This document shows positions 51,365 to 60,916 of a stretch of 64,000 nucleotides of DNA, piece after piece. Every line of letters begins with the position of its first letter. The stretch's first letter is position 1. A model generated the notes under the pieces. That model searched no databases. It was not told the origin of the DNA and was given only the letters and a program-made list of their open reading frames with translations. This DNA is from Cyclina sinensis. Taxonomy: Eukaryota; Mollusca; Bivalvia; Venerida; Veneridae. Where the stretch lies: NCBI GenBank assembly GCA_012932295.1, contig JAAONU010000001.1:52425134-52489133 (forward strand), read 5' to 3'. The position numbers and the translations under genes were made by a program.

Positions 51365-54300
51365 TCAGTTATTACTTGTACGCTCCTTAAAAGCAAAATA
51401 CAAAAATTTTGATAGATTATATAATGTTTTGCGGTTCTTTGAAGATAATAGAATTTCTAGTTTATGTAATGTAGGCCAACTACAAAAATATGGTTTTAAA
51501 AATTGTCTACGAATATTGTAATATTTTGGACAGACTAACAAAAAGTGAAATTCATTTTCTAAGACATTCATATTACATTGTTTACATTTTCTATCTTCTC
51601 TTGGAATATTTAAGTGTCTACCTATTTCTATTTCCAAATTATGTGATGAAATTCTAAATTTCGTCAATGCTATTCTATATTTATTAATATTTACTATTGA
51701 GAGGTAGTCTTCTAATCCGAAATCATGTTTAAATACACAATATGTTTCAAGTCTGCTAGAATTATTTATATTTGCGTACCAACATTGTTTGTATATGTCC
51801 AGAATTCTTAATTTAATTGAATTTAAATTGATATCATAACCTAAAGTATTTTGATTAGACCAAATATTTGACATACCGATTTCATCTAGTATTTTCTTGA
51901 CTTGATATGCCCAGTTTTTCCCATTGTAAGATAAGTTATTATCCGCATCCTGTTTCAGTGACATGTATACTTGTTTTATTAAAAGGTTATTATCTGCTGA
52001 AATTATTTTTAGCCAATATTTAATAATTATAATTTTACGCTGAATTCTCATTGGATGTCTCCCGAGTTCTCCGTATAGGCCGTCAAGATTAGTTGATTTT
52101 CTAACATTTAATATTTTTCGAATGAATTTACAGTGTATTAATTCGATATCTTTGCCTTCATTATAGCCTAAGATTTCTGCACCATAGTTTAAAATAGAAC
52201 CTACTAAGCTATCAAATAATTTGCATTTTTCAGGAATAGTCATTTCAAGCTGATTGAATATAATAAACAGATTATGGAGAGCATATAATGAATGCTTGGC
52301 TAATTTTTTCTGGGTTCTCTGCCAGTGGCCATTTTTAAAAAGATTTATACCGAGATACTTAAAAGTCTTAACATTTTCTAATATTATATTATTGTACATA
52401 AAATTGTAAGTAGTATGTCTACCGGCTTCGAAAATCATTACTTTTGTTTTGCTTGTGTTTACTTTAAGGCCCCATGTGTGACAATAATCGGAAAGGTCGT
52501 TTAACATTGACTGAAGCGCTTCCGGTTCATGCGCAAAAAGTGCCGCGTCATCTGCAAAAAGTAATACAAAGATTTTTATCTCTTCTAAAGTGAAAATACC
52601 TTCTATATTATGATTTATACAGTTGATTAAATCATTTATGAAGAACAAAAATAAAAGACTTGAGCTAGGGTCACCTTGTTTTGCACCAATATTTGATTCA
52701 AAAAAGCTTGAAGTGGATTTTTTGTACCTTACAGCAGCTATTACAGAATTATACATGCTTCTTACGGCATTAACGAACTTCGTACTTACGTTTTCGTTGA
52801 TAAGTTTTTGAAATATATATGTTCTATTTAATGTGTCAAAACATTTTTCAAAATCAACAAAACAACAGTATAATTTCTTTCCAGAATTAAGTGTTTTTGC
52901 TATAATTGCATGAAGTAAAAATACACAGTCAATAGTTGATTTCCCTTTTTGAAAACCATATTGATTGTCAACTATTTTATTGTTCTTAACTGCCCATTTA
53001 GTAAGCCTATTTAGAAGTACCTGTGAATATATTTTCGCTATGATGTTAATTAAAGTAATTCCTCTATAATTTTTCGTGTCTTCAATGTCACCCCCTTTAA
53101 AAATTGGAACTATTATGCCTTGTCCCCAAGAATCGGGATATATTCCTGTTTCGAATATTTTGTTGAATAATACATGCATAAATGGTGAAATAATGTGAAA
53201 TGAGTGCTTATATACTTCTGCAATTAATGAATCATACCCGCTGCTCTTATTATTATTTTGAGAGAAAACGGCGTTTTCTATTTCTTCTAATGTTATAGAC
53301 TGGTCTAAGTCGTTGTCATTAGTCATTTCATAATTTTCATTTATATCAGTACCTAAATTATGATTATACCGATTTTTAAAATGGTCAAATAAGCTATCAA
53401 TAGTTAAGTCTATTGCTGAATTTGGAGGTTTCACATATTGATTTTTCACCTTTTTCCAAAACTTTTTAGGATGAGATTTACTCAAATTTTTTAAATCTTG
53501 TTTTTCTTTTATTTTATACTTATTTTTCTGTATCTTTTTTAATCGATTGTATACTGATTTTGAATTCAGGTATGCACTTTTCAAATTATTGTTAGATTTG
53601 TCCCTTAAAAACGCGTTTCTATCTCTTTTATACTGATTCCTCGCATTATAGCATTCATGATTAAACCAGGGTTGCTTACGTTTATGTGTGTGAGTTATGT
53701 TATTCTTTTCGGGGCATATTTTTCGTTCATGTCCAAATATAGCATGCGCACAAGTACGTAGCGTATTTATGAAAGAGTCTAATGTATCGTTGATAGTGTT
53801 ATTATTTGTCTCCAGTAATTTATCTGTAAGACTGTCAAATGTATTTTTTTCGGTAATCAATAGTTGTTGGAATTCAGTAATTTTTGTTTCGTCCCATTTT
53901 AAAAAAGTCTCTGTTTCATGTGTAACAAAGCCTGATCCTGCCTTAGTTTTTTTACCACATAAGCTAAAACTTATACCACAGTGATCTGAAAACTCATTTG
54001 GGTCCAGTATGCAAAAATCGCTGATGTTTTTAAATTCATTAATATGCAAAAGTAGGTAATCAACAACAGATCCACCGTTCGGTGAATAATATGTTAAATC
54101 ACCTATATTTAAATCATTATACAGTCTTGAATTACCTATTACAAAAGATGTGGATTGACAAAATTCAATTAAACGCCTGCCATAATGATCAATAACGTTA
54201 TCCCTTGAAACGCGCGGCGGGATAATTAAATGATTTGCCAAATCTATGTCACTATCAATGTACATATCAAAATCAAGTATATCTGACATATCTGATGTAC

Positions 54301-54790
54301 GACTATTCATGTCTCCTACAATGTAACATTTACCCTTAGGCTTATATCTTTCTAATCCTGATTCAATTTCTTCAAAAAAATCAAAAGATTCCTTATTAAT
54401 AACTTTGGAATTATATGGTGGAATATATGTACAACAAATGTAAACATTTTCCTTAAAAGAAAAAAGATCCTTTTCTAATTCTATCCATAATATACCATTT
54501 TGATGTTTTTCTAAAATCTTGACATACTTAGCAAGTGAGTGCTTGTAATAAATACTAATTCCGCCACTATATCTACCTTTGCGTGTATTTTGGAACTTAT
54601 TTTCGTAAATATGGTCACAATTATAACCATTAATTTCAAGATTTAAATGAGTGTTTTTCGATATCCATGTTTCTAATAGAAAAAATATGTCATAAGATTT
54701 AGCAATTTCAATAAAGTCACAGTCATTAATTTTTCTTGCCAGACCATTTATGTTCCAAGATAATAACTTGATGTCATTCTCTTGACACCT
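51365..54790 (-). CDS. LINE ORF2: endonuclease + reverse transcriptase
   Basis: The open frame is 1141 codons from just after the ORF1 stop to a stop at 51365-51367. From its first ATG (54310) it is 981 aa; that ATG lies in the middle of the endonuclease, inside GDMNSR, so it is unlikely to be the true start. APE endonuclease motifs are all present: SWNINGL and LLETW upstream of that Met, then YSGG, GDMN, VDYLL and SDH (residue 108 of the 981-aa numbering). Reverse transcriptase motifs follow: KNYRGITL (413-420), YGFQKGKSTID (451-461), VDFEKCFD (485-492), AKQGDPSSSLLF (543-554), LLFADDAA (583-590) and KYLG (651-654). C909, C912, H922 and C927 form a CX2CX9HX4C zinc motif. No frameshift or stop is seen, and key Asp residues are intact. 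It would nick DNA and copy the LINE RNA by target-primed reverse transcription. Confidence 0.9.
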   Translation of the reverse strand, partial: RCQENDIKLLSWNINGLARKINDCDFIEIAKSYDIFFLLETWISKNTHLNLEINGYNCDHIYENKFQNTRKGRYSGGISIYYKHSLAKYVKILEKHQNGILWIELEKDLFSFKENVYICCTYIPPYNSKVINKESFDFFEEIESGLERYKPKGKCYIVGDMNSRTSDMSDILDFDMYIDSDIDLANHLIIPPRVSRDNVIDHYGRRLIEFCQSTSFVIGNSRLYNDLNIGDLTYYSPNGGSVVDYLLLHINEFKNISDFCILDPNEFSDHCGISFSLCGKKTKAGSGFVTHETETFLKWDETKITEFQQLLITEKNTFDSLTDKLLETNNNTINDTLDSFINTLRTCAHAIFGHERKICPEKNNITHTHKRKQPWFNHECYNARNQYKRDRNAFLRDKSNNNLKSAYLNSKSVYNRLKKIQKNKYKIKEKQDLKNLSKSHPKKFWKKVKNQYVKPPNSAIDLTIDSLFDHFKNRYNHNLGTDINENYEMTNDNDLDQSITLEEIENAVFSQNNNKSSGYDSLIAEVYKHSFHIISPFMHVLFNKIFETGIYPDSWGQGIIVPIFKGGDIEDTKNYRGITLINIIAKIYSQVLLNRLTKWAVKNNKIVDNQYGFQKGKSTIDCVFLLHAIIAKTLNSGKKLYCCFVDFEKCFDTLNRTYIFQKLINENVSTKFVNAVRSMYNSVIAAVRYKKSTSSFFESNIGAKQGDPSSSLLFLFFINDLINCINHNIEGIFTLEEIKIFVLLFADDAALFAHEPEALQSMLNDLSDYCHTWGLKVNTSKTKVMIFEAGRHTTYNFMYNNIILENVKTFKYLGINLFKNGHWQRTQKKLAKHSLYALHNLFIIFNQLEMTIPEKCKLFDSLVGSILNYGAEILGYNEGKDIELIHCKFIRKILNVRKSTNLDGLYGELGRHPMRIQRKIIIIKYWLKIISADNNLLIKQVYMSLKQDADNNLSYNGKNWAYQVKKILDEIGMSNIWSNQNTLGYDINLNSIKLRILDIYKQCWYANINNSSRLETYCVFKHDFGLEDYLSIVNINKYRIALTKFRISSHNLEIEIGRHLNIPREDRKCKQCNMNVLENEFHFLLVCPKYYNIRRQFLKPYFCSWPTLHKLEILLSSKNRKTLYNLSKFLYFAFKERTSNN

Positions 54791-54793
54791 CTA
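54791..54793 (-). other. Single in-frame TAG between ORF1 and ORF2
   Basis: ORF1 ends ...TAC GAT GAC-type codons then TAG AGG TGT CAA. The frame after the TAG is the same frame as ORF2 and stays open to 51365. The ATGs near the junction (about 54799 and 54780) are in another frame and reach a stop within about 20 codons. Either the TAG is read through or bypassed, ORF2 starts on a non-AUG codon, or this copy carries one stop mutation in a formerly fused protein. Confidence 0.85.
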
Positions 54794-55891
54794 ATCGTCA
54801 TATGTAAACACTTTTCCGTCGTGATATTTCTTTGTGAGTTTATTGTTAATAAAGAGTTTATTGCCTACAATCCGTGCACTTGATTTCTGTCCGTAAGGGA
54901 TTTCATCAGTAAGGACCCTTCTTGCGTCGCGGTACTCCTGTGGCATCTGGACTCCTACGCCTTGTTTCGCCTCCTTAAGTTTAGCCTTGTAAGTGTCGTC
55001 GTATGATTTACGTCGGATATTTTCACGGTCGGCAAAACGCCGGAAATTCACAATGATTGGTCTTGGTGATTTTCTTTTGTTTCCACCAAGTCGATGAATT
55101 CGGTTGAATTCTATTAATGTTGGATCCATGTCAAGCGTGTCCTTTAATAATCCTCTCACAAGCTTGTCACAGTCGTCTGGGACTGGATCTTCACCGTGTT
55201 TTGGTGGCGGCGGCTCACTTAGCCCGTAGAAAATCAAATTGTCTTTCATCGATCTTGCTTCAAGATCTAATAATCGATCGGTGACCCGCTCGTTGTATAC
55301 ATCAAAATCATCAGTACATTTTTTCATTTCGTGAGTAAGCTTTTGCATTTTTTGTAAAGATTCTTGGTGACCTTTAAAGTCTTTTTTTATACTTTCGAAT
55401 TCCTTGTCTTTGAATTTGATAGACTCTTCTATACCGTTTACTTTTATCTCTAAGTCTTTGAATTTAGTTTCTATTTCAGATATTTTAATATTCATGGTAC
55501 TCACAGTTTTTTCAATAGTTTCTATTTTTGGGATGATAGACTTTAGTGCTTTGATATCTTCCATCATTGGCAGTAACCAACTCGGAGGTGACGCGATACC
55601 TTGTGACGGCGTTCCTTGAGTAAATACACTATATTGTCCCATAGGTTGTCCCATAGGTTGTCCCATAGGTAGGACAGGTGAAGCTCCATTGTTCATCATG
55701 ACTGTGTGAACATATTCACCGCTATTGTGTAATCCTGTATTACAATATACCTCCGTTCCGCTCTGTGCACCCTGCCCGTACAGGTAATGGCTATCAATGT
55801 CCGGCGAGCTACTAGCCTTTCTTTTAGCAGCCCTTTTAAGCTTCTTTTTTTGACTTTTGGTTAAAATTTGATCCGTATTCATAAAAAACAA
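54791..55891 (-). CDS. LINE ORF1: L1-type RNA-binding protein
   Basis: 366 aa. Residues 11-25 are strongly basic (KSQKKKLKR). Residues 75-87 hold a PMGQ tetrapeptide repeat, encoded by a 12-bp tandem repeat. Residues about 111-213 form a long heptad-rich coiled coil. From about 217 comes an RRM-like domain (DNLIFYGLSE at 217-226; NRIHRLGG at 263-270; RPIIVNFRRFADRENI at 277-292), and residues 293-366 are a C-terminal domain. This order matches L1 ORF1p, a trimeric RNA-binding chaperone that coats LINE RNA. I chose the first ATG of the frame (55889-55891); Met4 is an alternative. The frame is intact and directly upstream of ORF2 in the same frame. Confidence 0.85.
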   Translation of the reverse strand: MFFMNTDQILTKSQKKKLKRAAKRKASSSPDIDSHYLYGQGAQSGTEVYCNTGLHNSGEYVHTVMMNNGASPVLPMGQPMGQPMGQYSVFTQGTPSQGIASPPSWLLPMMEDIKALKSIIPKIETIEKTVSTMNIKISEIETKFKDLEIKVNGIEESIKFKDKEFESIKKDFKGHQESLQKMQKLTHEMKKCTDDFDVYNERVTDRLLDLEARSMKDNLIFYGLSEPPPPKHGEDPVPDDCDKLVRGLLKDTLDMDPTLIEFNRIHRLGGNKRKSPRPIIVNFRRFADRENIRRKSYDDTYKAKLKEAKQGVGVQMPQEYRDARRVLTDEIPYGQKSSARIVGNKLFINNKLTKKYHDGKVFTYDD

Positions 55892-56022
55892 GTATTTATA
55901 CTCCTTTTAGTAAAGAAAAGTTCTAAATATCACCGTCCATTTAGGCAAAAACTCCAAAAATCCAGGAGAGAAATAATCCATGCCTTCACACCATACACAC
56001 CACGTGACATGCATGTAAATGC
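55892..56022 (-). promoter_or_regulatory. Presumed LINE 5' UTR
   Basis: About 130 bp lie between the ORF1 start and the candidate 5' target duplication. A 10-bp direct repeat GCATGTAAAT (56011-56020 and 56021-56030) marks the candidate boundary. No promoter motif could be recognised. The 5' limit is inferred only from the possible target duplication. Confidence 0.35.
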
Positions 56023-57535
56023 ATGTAAATATCAAAAATATATAATGCATGTGGCAATGGTTTATGGAATCATTAATTAGATGCCATTTATGAACCTGCG
56101 TTACGCGCGCCACAAGCGTGAAACGTTGTAGGTAATAATTGTATGAGTAGAATGTTCTCATATATTGTATCCATGTCCATGTTTTATAAGCATGGGGCGC
56201 ATAATAATTTGATAAATTACCATAATATATTGTGTTACTAAAAATGAATCATCATTACACAATGGGGAAGATATAATTTTAATGCACAATGCAATTAAAT
56301 TAATTGTTCAGTAATGTGTGTTTTACCAGGTATAGTCACAATCATTTAAATAACTGATGAAATTCTAGCGTCTCTCTTTCTCTATAAACAACACATTGGA
56401 TTAGTAAGTATGTATTGGCAGAATGTTTGCATATGAATCAATTACCTACACAGTATAACATCGCACTGTAAATAATGTTATAAACAAAAGTTTTTACCAT
56501 GATTTTGAGGCAGTAGAAACTAATATTCACGTTGGCCATGCATACACCCTTTTAATACATTGCATAATTGTATGTCAAATGCATTTACTGGCTAGACGAT
56601 TTAACTTTTTTTATTCAAATGCTTATCAGATTTGGTTTATATGAATACGTCAAGTAAACTGTCATTTATAGTGGCTACAGAAAAAACACTCATAAGGAAA
56701 TGGCAAACTTTCTGATATCTTTTATACACTGACAAATTCCGCAACAAGTGTCATGTACAACCATATAAAGATCAAGGCAGTATCAAATACTATGAAAATG
56801 GATTACTTGAAATTTTTGCCAACCTATTCTATGATTCAGTAAATATGGGTTGCCTCAGAGAGGTGTTGTCATATTATTAGTAGTACCTTTTAAAAAAATC
56901 TCTAACTTCGGATTGAGAGAATATTCAAATGCCAGATGTTCATGGCAGAACCTAAGCTCTAGATTTCGTGTATAAGTTTAAGTATATACTTATCTGACTG
57001 TAGATTTCATAATGCTAGGTTGTTAAAAAGTATGTCAAAGAAAAGGCCCAGTATTTGCTAAACTAGTTTTGAAAATTAATTCTGTGCAACTGACCGCTTG
57101 CTTCTATTTCTGCATCTTTGCAGATTAGTCATCGTAAAGACAAAAAAAATGAGAAGGTCAAACCAAAACAGCATTTTTATGAAGGATGATCTGCATAAAT
57201 TATTGAAGATCGCCCTGAATACGGCTGCCAATGCATTTTTACTGGTTGTTTATTCGAACCTTTGTAACTCTGGACTGGTACAGACCACTGAAACCTGGCC
57301 AACGGAAGATGGAAGGCAAACATTAGCAAAATGACAAACTCTAGATGATTGTTTGGTGCACACATCTTTTCTAAGTTTAGAAATTTATCGCCCTCTATAA
57401 GTTTAGGTACATTTGTTCGTAAACTGACGAGTACATTTATAAATGCAACTTAAACAGCAGTAAAAAGATGTTTTTAATTTGAAAGGTAAGACTATTTTAT
57501 ACATTCACCAGTAGTGGAATGTTTATTCCTTAGAT
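56023..57535. other. AT-rich DNA, no feature recognised
   Basis: The 5' flank of the LINE. Short frames on both strands near 57100-57365 overlap each other and have no recognisable domain. Confidence 0.45.
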
Positions 57536-57612
57536 CTGTTGATTTTATCATTCTGAATGCACTCAGGCGATAAATGTGATGGTGCCAACATTACTTCCCA
57601 CGGTTAGAAAAA
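57536..57612 (+). repeat. Dispersed repeat family R2, copy 1
   Basis: It shares TTGATTTTATCATTCTGAAT, GCACT, GCGATAAATGTGATGGTGCC and a GTTAGAAA-like block with copies near 60484 and 62247. Confidence 0.55.
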
Positions 57613-59269
57613 TACGACCAATAAATGTTGTTCTAGCTGTGTATATCAAACAGAATGCGAAAAAAGTGATGTTTCAAAGACCGAATGAATCACACAAAGT
57701 TCTTGTCAGATATGATATTAATATAATTTACAAAGTAAATAGCAACACGTTCATCAAAAGAATAATACATTTGAAAAAACAACATGTACGCTAAGCTGAA
57801 ATATCCGTTCATTTTCGGGCACTTAATTACTTTTTCTAATTTTGAATATAATTTATTTAAGTTAATGGCTCAGGTTAAATATTGTTTAATTTAAAGGGAA
57901 TTCTTTAAAAGTGCTCGATATGAATGCCTTATTATTTTTGTTTATGCTTATGTGATGCACTTCATAAAAATTTCGGGTCACACGGTGATCATTTAATTCA
58001 GTGTTATCGACCTCAAAGCGGATATTGCATAAGAAATGACATGTTCTTTTTGTAACAAGACAGGATAACACGCGATCACGGCTTACTTATCACATTTTTT
58101 CTGTCACACTAAATGGCATATTTGAAATCCCTTCAAAATTAAACCTAATCGCTTTAATCATGTATACGATATTATAGACTTTGTATATTGCTTATTGATC
58201 TGCATTGATTAGGTTTTTCAATTTCCGTTATTCTTCTACGTAAAAGATACTTAAATATTGATTGAAGGTGAGAAGTTGCTGCTTCGTCAATAAGTCTCGT
58301 TTACGTTGTTTTTGCTCCTCATTTCTTTTTCTGGTCCAGGCATTTATTGGTCACATCTGTTAAATCAGCCTGAGAGAATGCTGTGTTTACCGGAATAATA
58401 GTGCAGATGGTTTGAGTGGACTTTCGATGTACAATACTGAAAAGGGTGTTGAATAAACATATGAACTTGAAGTAAATTCAGATTAGCTCCTTCTCGTGAA
58501 ACGTTTCGTAAAATTTAATTTTCTTTGGATATTCTGCTTTGTTATCCGACAATACTTACTAATACTATTTATATAGCGCACTTTTGTTATTATAAAAAAA
58601 ACATTCGTCAAAATATGACTCTGTGACAATGCTTTGACATACAGACAATAATGATCAAACACTAAGATAGGCAGTTGTACTAGTGGTTCCATAGATTTCA
58701 AGTTTTGTATAAATAAAAGAAAGACTGTAACTGTAGAAGCCTTATCTTTTTTAAGATAATTGTGATTGCCATTTTAATAAAAGATGAAACAATTTTACAA
58801 TCAGTATATCTTTAATTTATAAATTCAAGATGAAGATTTTTACTGTTATACACGTCTCTGTAAATGATGGGGTAAATTTTATTCAGATTGTTTTCTGGTA
58901 TCCAACCTAGAGCTCTGCGCCTGAACATTCATTTGCATTAGTGACAGCAACAATAAATACCAATAATGATCAATTCTCAAGAGAGGCGTCAGAATTGTAT
59001 TTGATTACAAGGCATGGTGTGTTTGAGTCCATGGACAGGACATTGTGACTAGAAACAGAAATATGTAAATACATAATGTTTTCGTTGACAACAGATTATT
59101 CCATTGCGAATTAAAATTTCACCTACTTCAAAATAAACAACGCTAATATTGTTTTTTCATTAAGGTTTCCCCGATATAAGTCTTTTGAGTTGACGGTGAC
59201 CATTTCACCATTAACTGAATAATGAGACGACGCCTGCTGGTTTGATTATCATAAAATACTGGTATTTTT
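57613..59269. other. AT-rich DNA, no feature recognised
   Basis: No supported gene. Small frames on the minus strand (57886-58071, 58483-58701) have no recognisable content. Confidence 0.45.
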
Positions 59270-60229
59270 AATCCCCTTCCGCAAAGCGGGGAGGGGATTG
59301 TAGGAATGGCCTGCGTCTGTCAGTCCGTCCGTAACACTTTCGTGTCCGCTCCATAACTTTTAAACTGCTGAAATTTCTTTTGAAATAACTTGGCACAAGT
59401 GATCAGCATTATGAGACGATGTGCAGAGCGCAATTATTTAGTTGCTACCCCCAAGGTCAAGGTCACACTTAAAGGTCAGGTGTTAAAAAGTCTACATTTC
59501 TTGTCCGCTCCATAACTTTTAAACTGCTAAAAAAATTTGAAATTACTTGGCACAAGTGATCACCATTATGAGACGATGTGCAGAGTGAAATAATAGGGTT
59601 GCTACCCACAAGGTCAAGGTCACACTTAAAGGTCAAATGTTAAAAGGCTGCATTTCGTGTCCGCTCCAAAACTTTTAAACCGCTGAAAACATTTTGAAAT
59701 AACTGAGCACAAGTGATCGCCATAATGAGACGATTTGCAGAGCGCAATAATTGGGTTGCTACTGTCCGTCCGCCTGTTCGTCCGTAACACTTTCGTATCC
59801 GCTCTACAACCTTCAAACTGCTGATTTTTTTTTTGAAATAACTTGGCACAAGTGATCACCATTATGAGACGATGTGCAGAGCGCAATTATTGAATCGCTA
59901 CCCCCAAGGTCAAGGCCACACTTAAAGGTCAAGTGTAAAAAGTCTACATTTCGTGTCCGCTCCATAACTTTTAAACTGCTGAATTTTTTTTGAAATAACT
60001 TGGCACAAGTGATCACCATTATGAGACGATGTGCAGAGTGAAATAATTGGGTTGCTACCCACAAGGTCAAGGTCACAATTAAAGGTCAAATATCCACATT
60101 TCACGTCTGCTCTATAACTTACTAACTTGGCTTACGAAAAGTTTTTTAATTACTTTGCACAAATATTAACCATTATGACACGATGTGCAGAACCCAACAT
60201 CCAGTTTGCTACCCCCAAGGAAGGGGATT
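59270..60229 (+). mobile_element. Pearl-like element C, 960 bp, 158-bp core
   Basis: The ends are perfect 11-bp inverted repeats: AATCCCCTTCC at 59270-59280 and GGAAGGGGATT at 60219-60229. The left end is a palindrome (AATCCCCTTCCGC, AAA, GCGGGGAGGGGATT). It is followed by CAGTCCGTCCGTAACACTTT. The core is about six tandem units: TGTCCGCTCC-like text recurs at 59343, 59502, 59659, 59796, 59954 and 60104 (about 158 bp, with one short unit of 137 bp). Where the short unit begins, the left-end text (CTGTCCGTCC...CGTAACACTTTCG, 59763-59795) appears again inside the body. T flanks both ends. Several overlapping minus-strand frames of 60-87 aa here translate the repeat and are not genes. Confidence 0.8.
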
Positions 60230-60483
60230 TAGCTGTCCTTCAGACTGCCTTGTTAATCTTAGATAAACCAAGTGTAATGAAACATAGGAAAGATTCACAA
60301 GCACATATTCTTTCAGACTAGTTAACTCAAATCGTTTGTATTCGGAGACAACAGCAATGAAAATACTCTAAATTGTGTAATAACTTACAGACAAGCAGCG
60401 AAAGGATTCATCAAGCTAAGAAGATAAGACATAAGTTTTAAAATTGCCACTAATTGCCTGTTTACAAACAATCTCTTCACATC
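60230..60483. other. Short AT-rich spacer
   Basis: Nothing recognised. Confidence 0.4.
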
Positions 60484-60555
60484 TCTTGATTTTATCAATC
60501 CTGATGCACTAAGTTTTTGTATGTTGTGGTGCAATGTTAATCATGTGGCCGGAAA
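60484..60555 (+). repeat. Dispersed repeat family R2, copy 2
   Basis: CTTGATTTTATCAATCCTGA, TGCACTAAG, GTGGTGCAATGTTAATCATG match the order seen in the other two copies. More diverged in the middle. Confidence 0.5.
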
Positions 60556-60824
60556 TATAAATTCACGAAAGCTGACCTAAAGTGTTTATAACAAACACAG
60601 TTAGAGAAAAAAACTTCTCTCCAGCTTTTTCTGATGTTGAGTGCTAAACTTTAAAGCAAGTTTCCGGTGTAACATTATGTTGTACGTTCATGAGCAAGTG
60701 ATGAATTAACTTCGATCAAACTAATGACTCTTAATAAATACCGTCAGACCGTTGCAGTCAGTTGTTTGCGGAGAGAGTGGTTTGTAAACTAGTTTGATAC
60801 CCAGGAACACTTGTTAGTCGGACT

Positions 60825-60916
60825 GACCGCTGAGACATGACCAAGAAGAGGTAGAAACTGGGTTAAACTCGACCGCTGAGACATGACCAAGAAGAGGTAG
60901 AAACTGGGTTAAACTC
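60825..60916 (+). repeat. Perfect 46-bp tandem duplication
   Basis: The unit beginning GACCGCTGAGACATGACC and ending GGTTAAACTC occurs twice head to tail with no mismatch (60825-60870, 60871-60916). Zero divergence implies a recent event, or an assembly artefact. Confidence 0.95.

Larger units (their letters stand above)
51206..56022 (-). mobile_element. Near-intact non-LTR retrotransposon (L1/Tx1-like LINE)
   Basis: Read on the minus strand: a short 5' leader (about 130 bp), ORF1 (coiled-coil/RRM), one TAG, ORF2 (APE endonuclease, reverse transcriptase, CCHC), about 125 bp of 3' UTR, and a 3' tail of seven GTATT-type pentamers. The 8-mer ATGTAAAT stands just outside the tail (51201-51208, overlapping it by a few bases) and recurs at 56013-56020 and 56023-56030, a possible target duplication that would put the 5' end near 56012-56022. 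Full length is about 4.8 kb. An L1-like ORF1 plus a C-terminal CCHC in ORF2 suggests the L1/Tx1 group, but the microsatellite tail is more typical of other clades, so the clade is tentative. With both ORFs open, it looks young. Confidence 0.85.

Noticed and set aside
53697..53984. 95-aa plus-strand frame inside the LINE
   Set aside because: It is the antisense shadow of the ORF2 endonuclease/linker region.
59626..60104. Several overlapping minus-strand frames with similar peptides
   Set aside because: They are translations of the 158-bp core units of element C in different frames, not a gene family.
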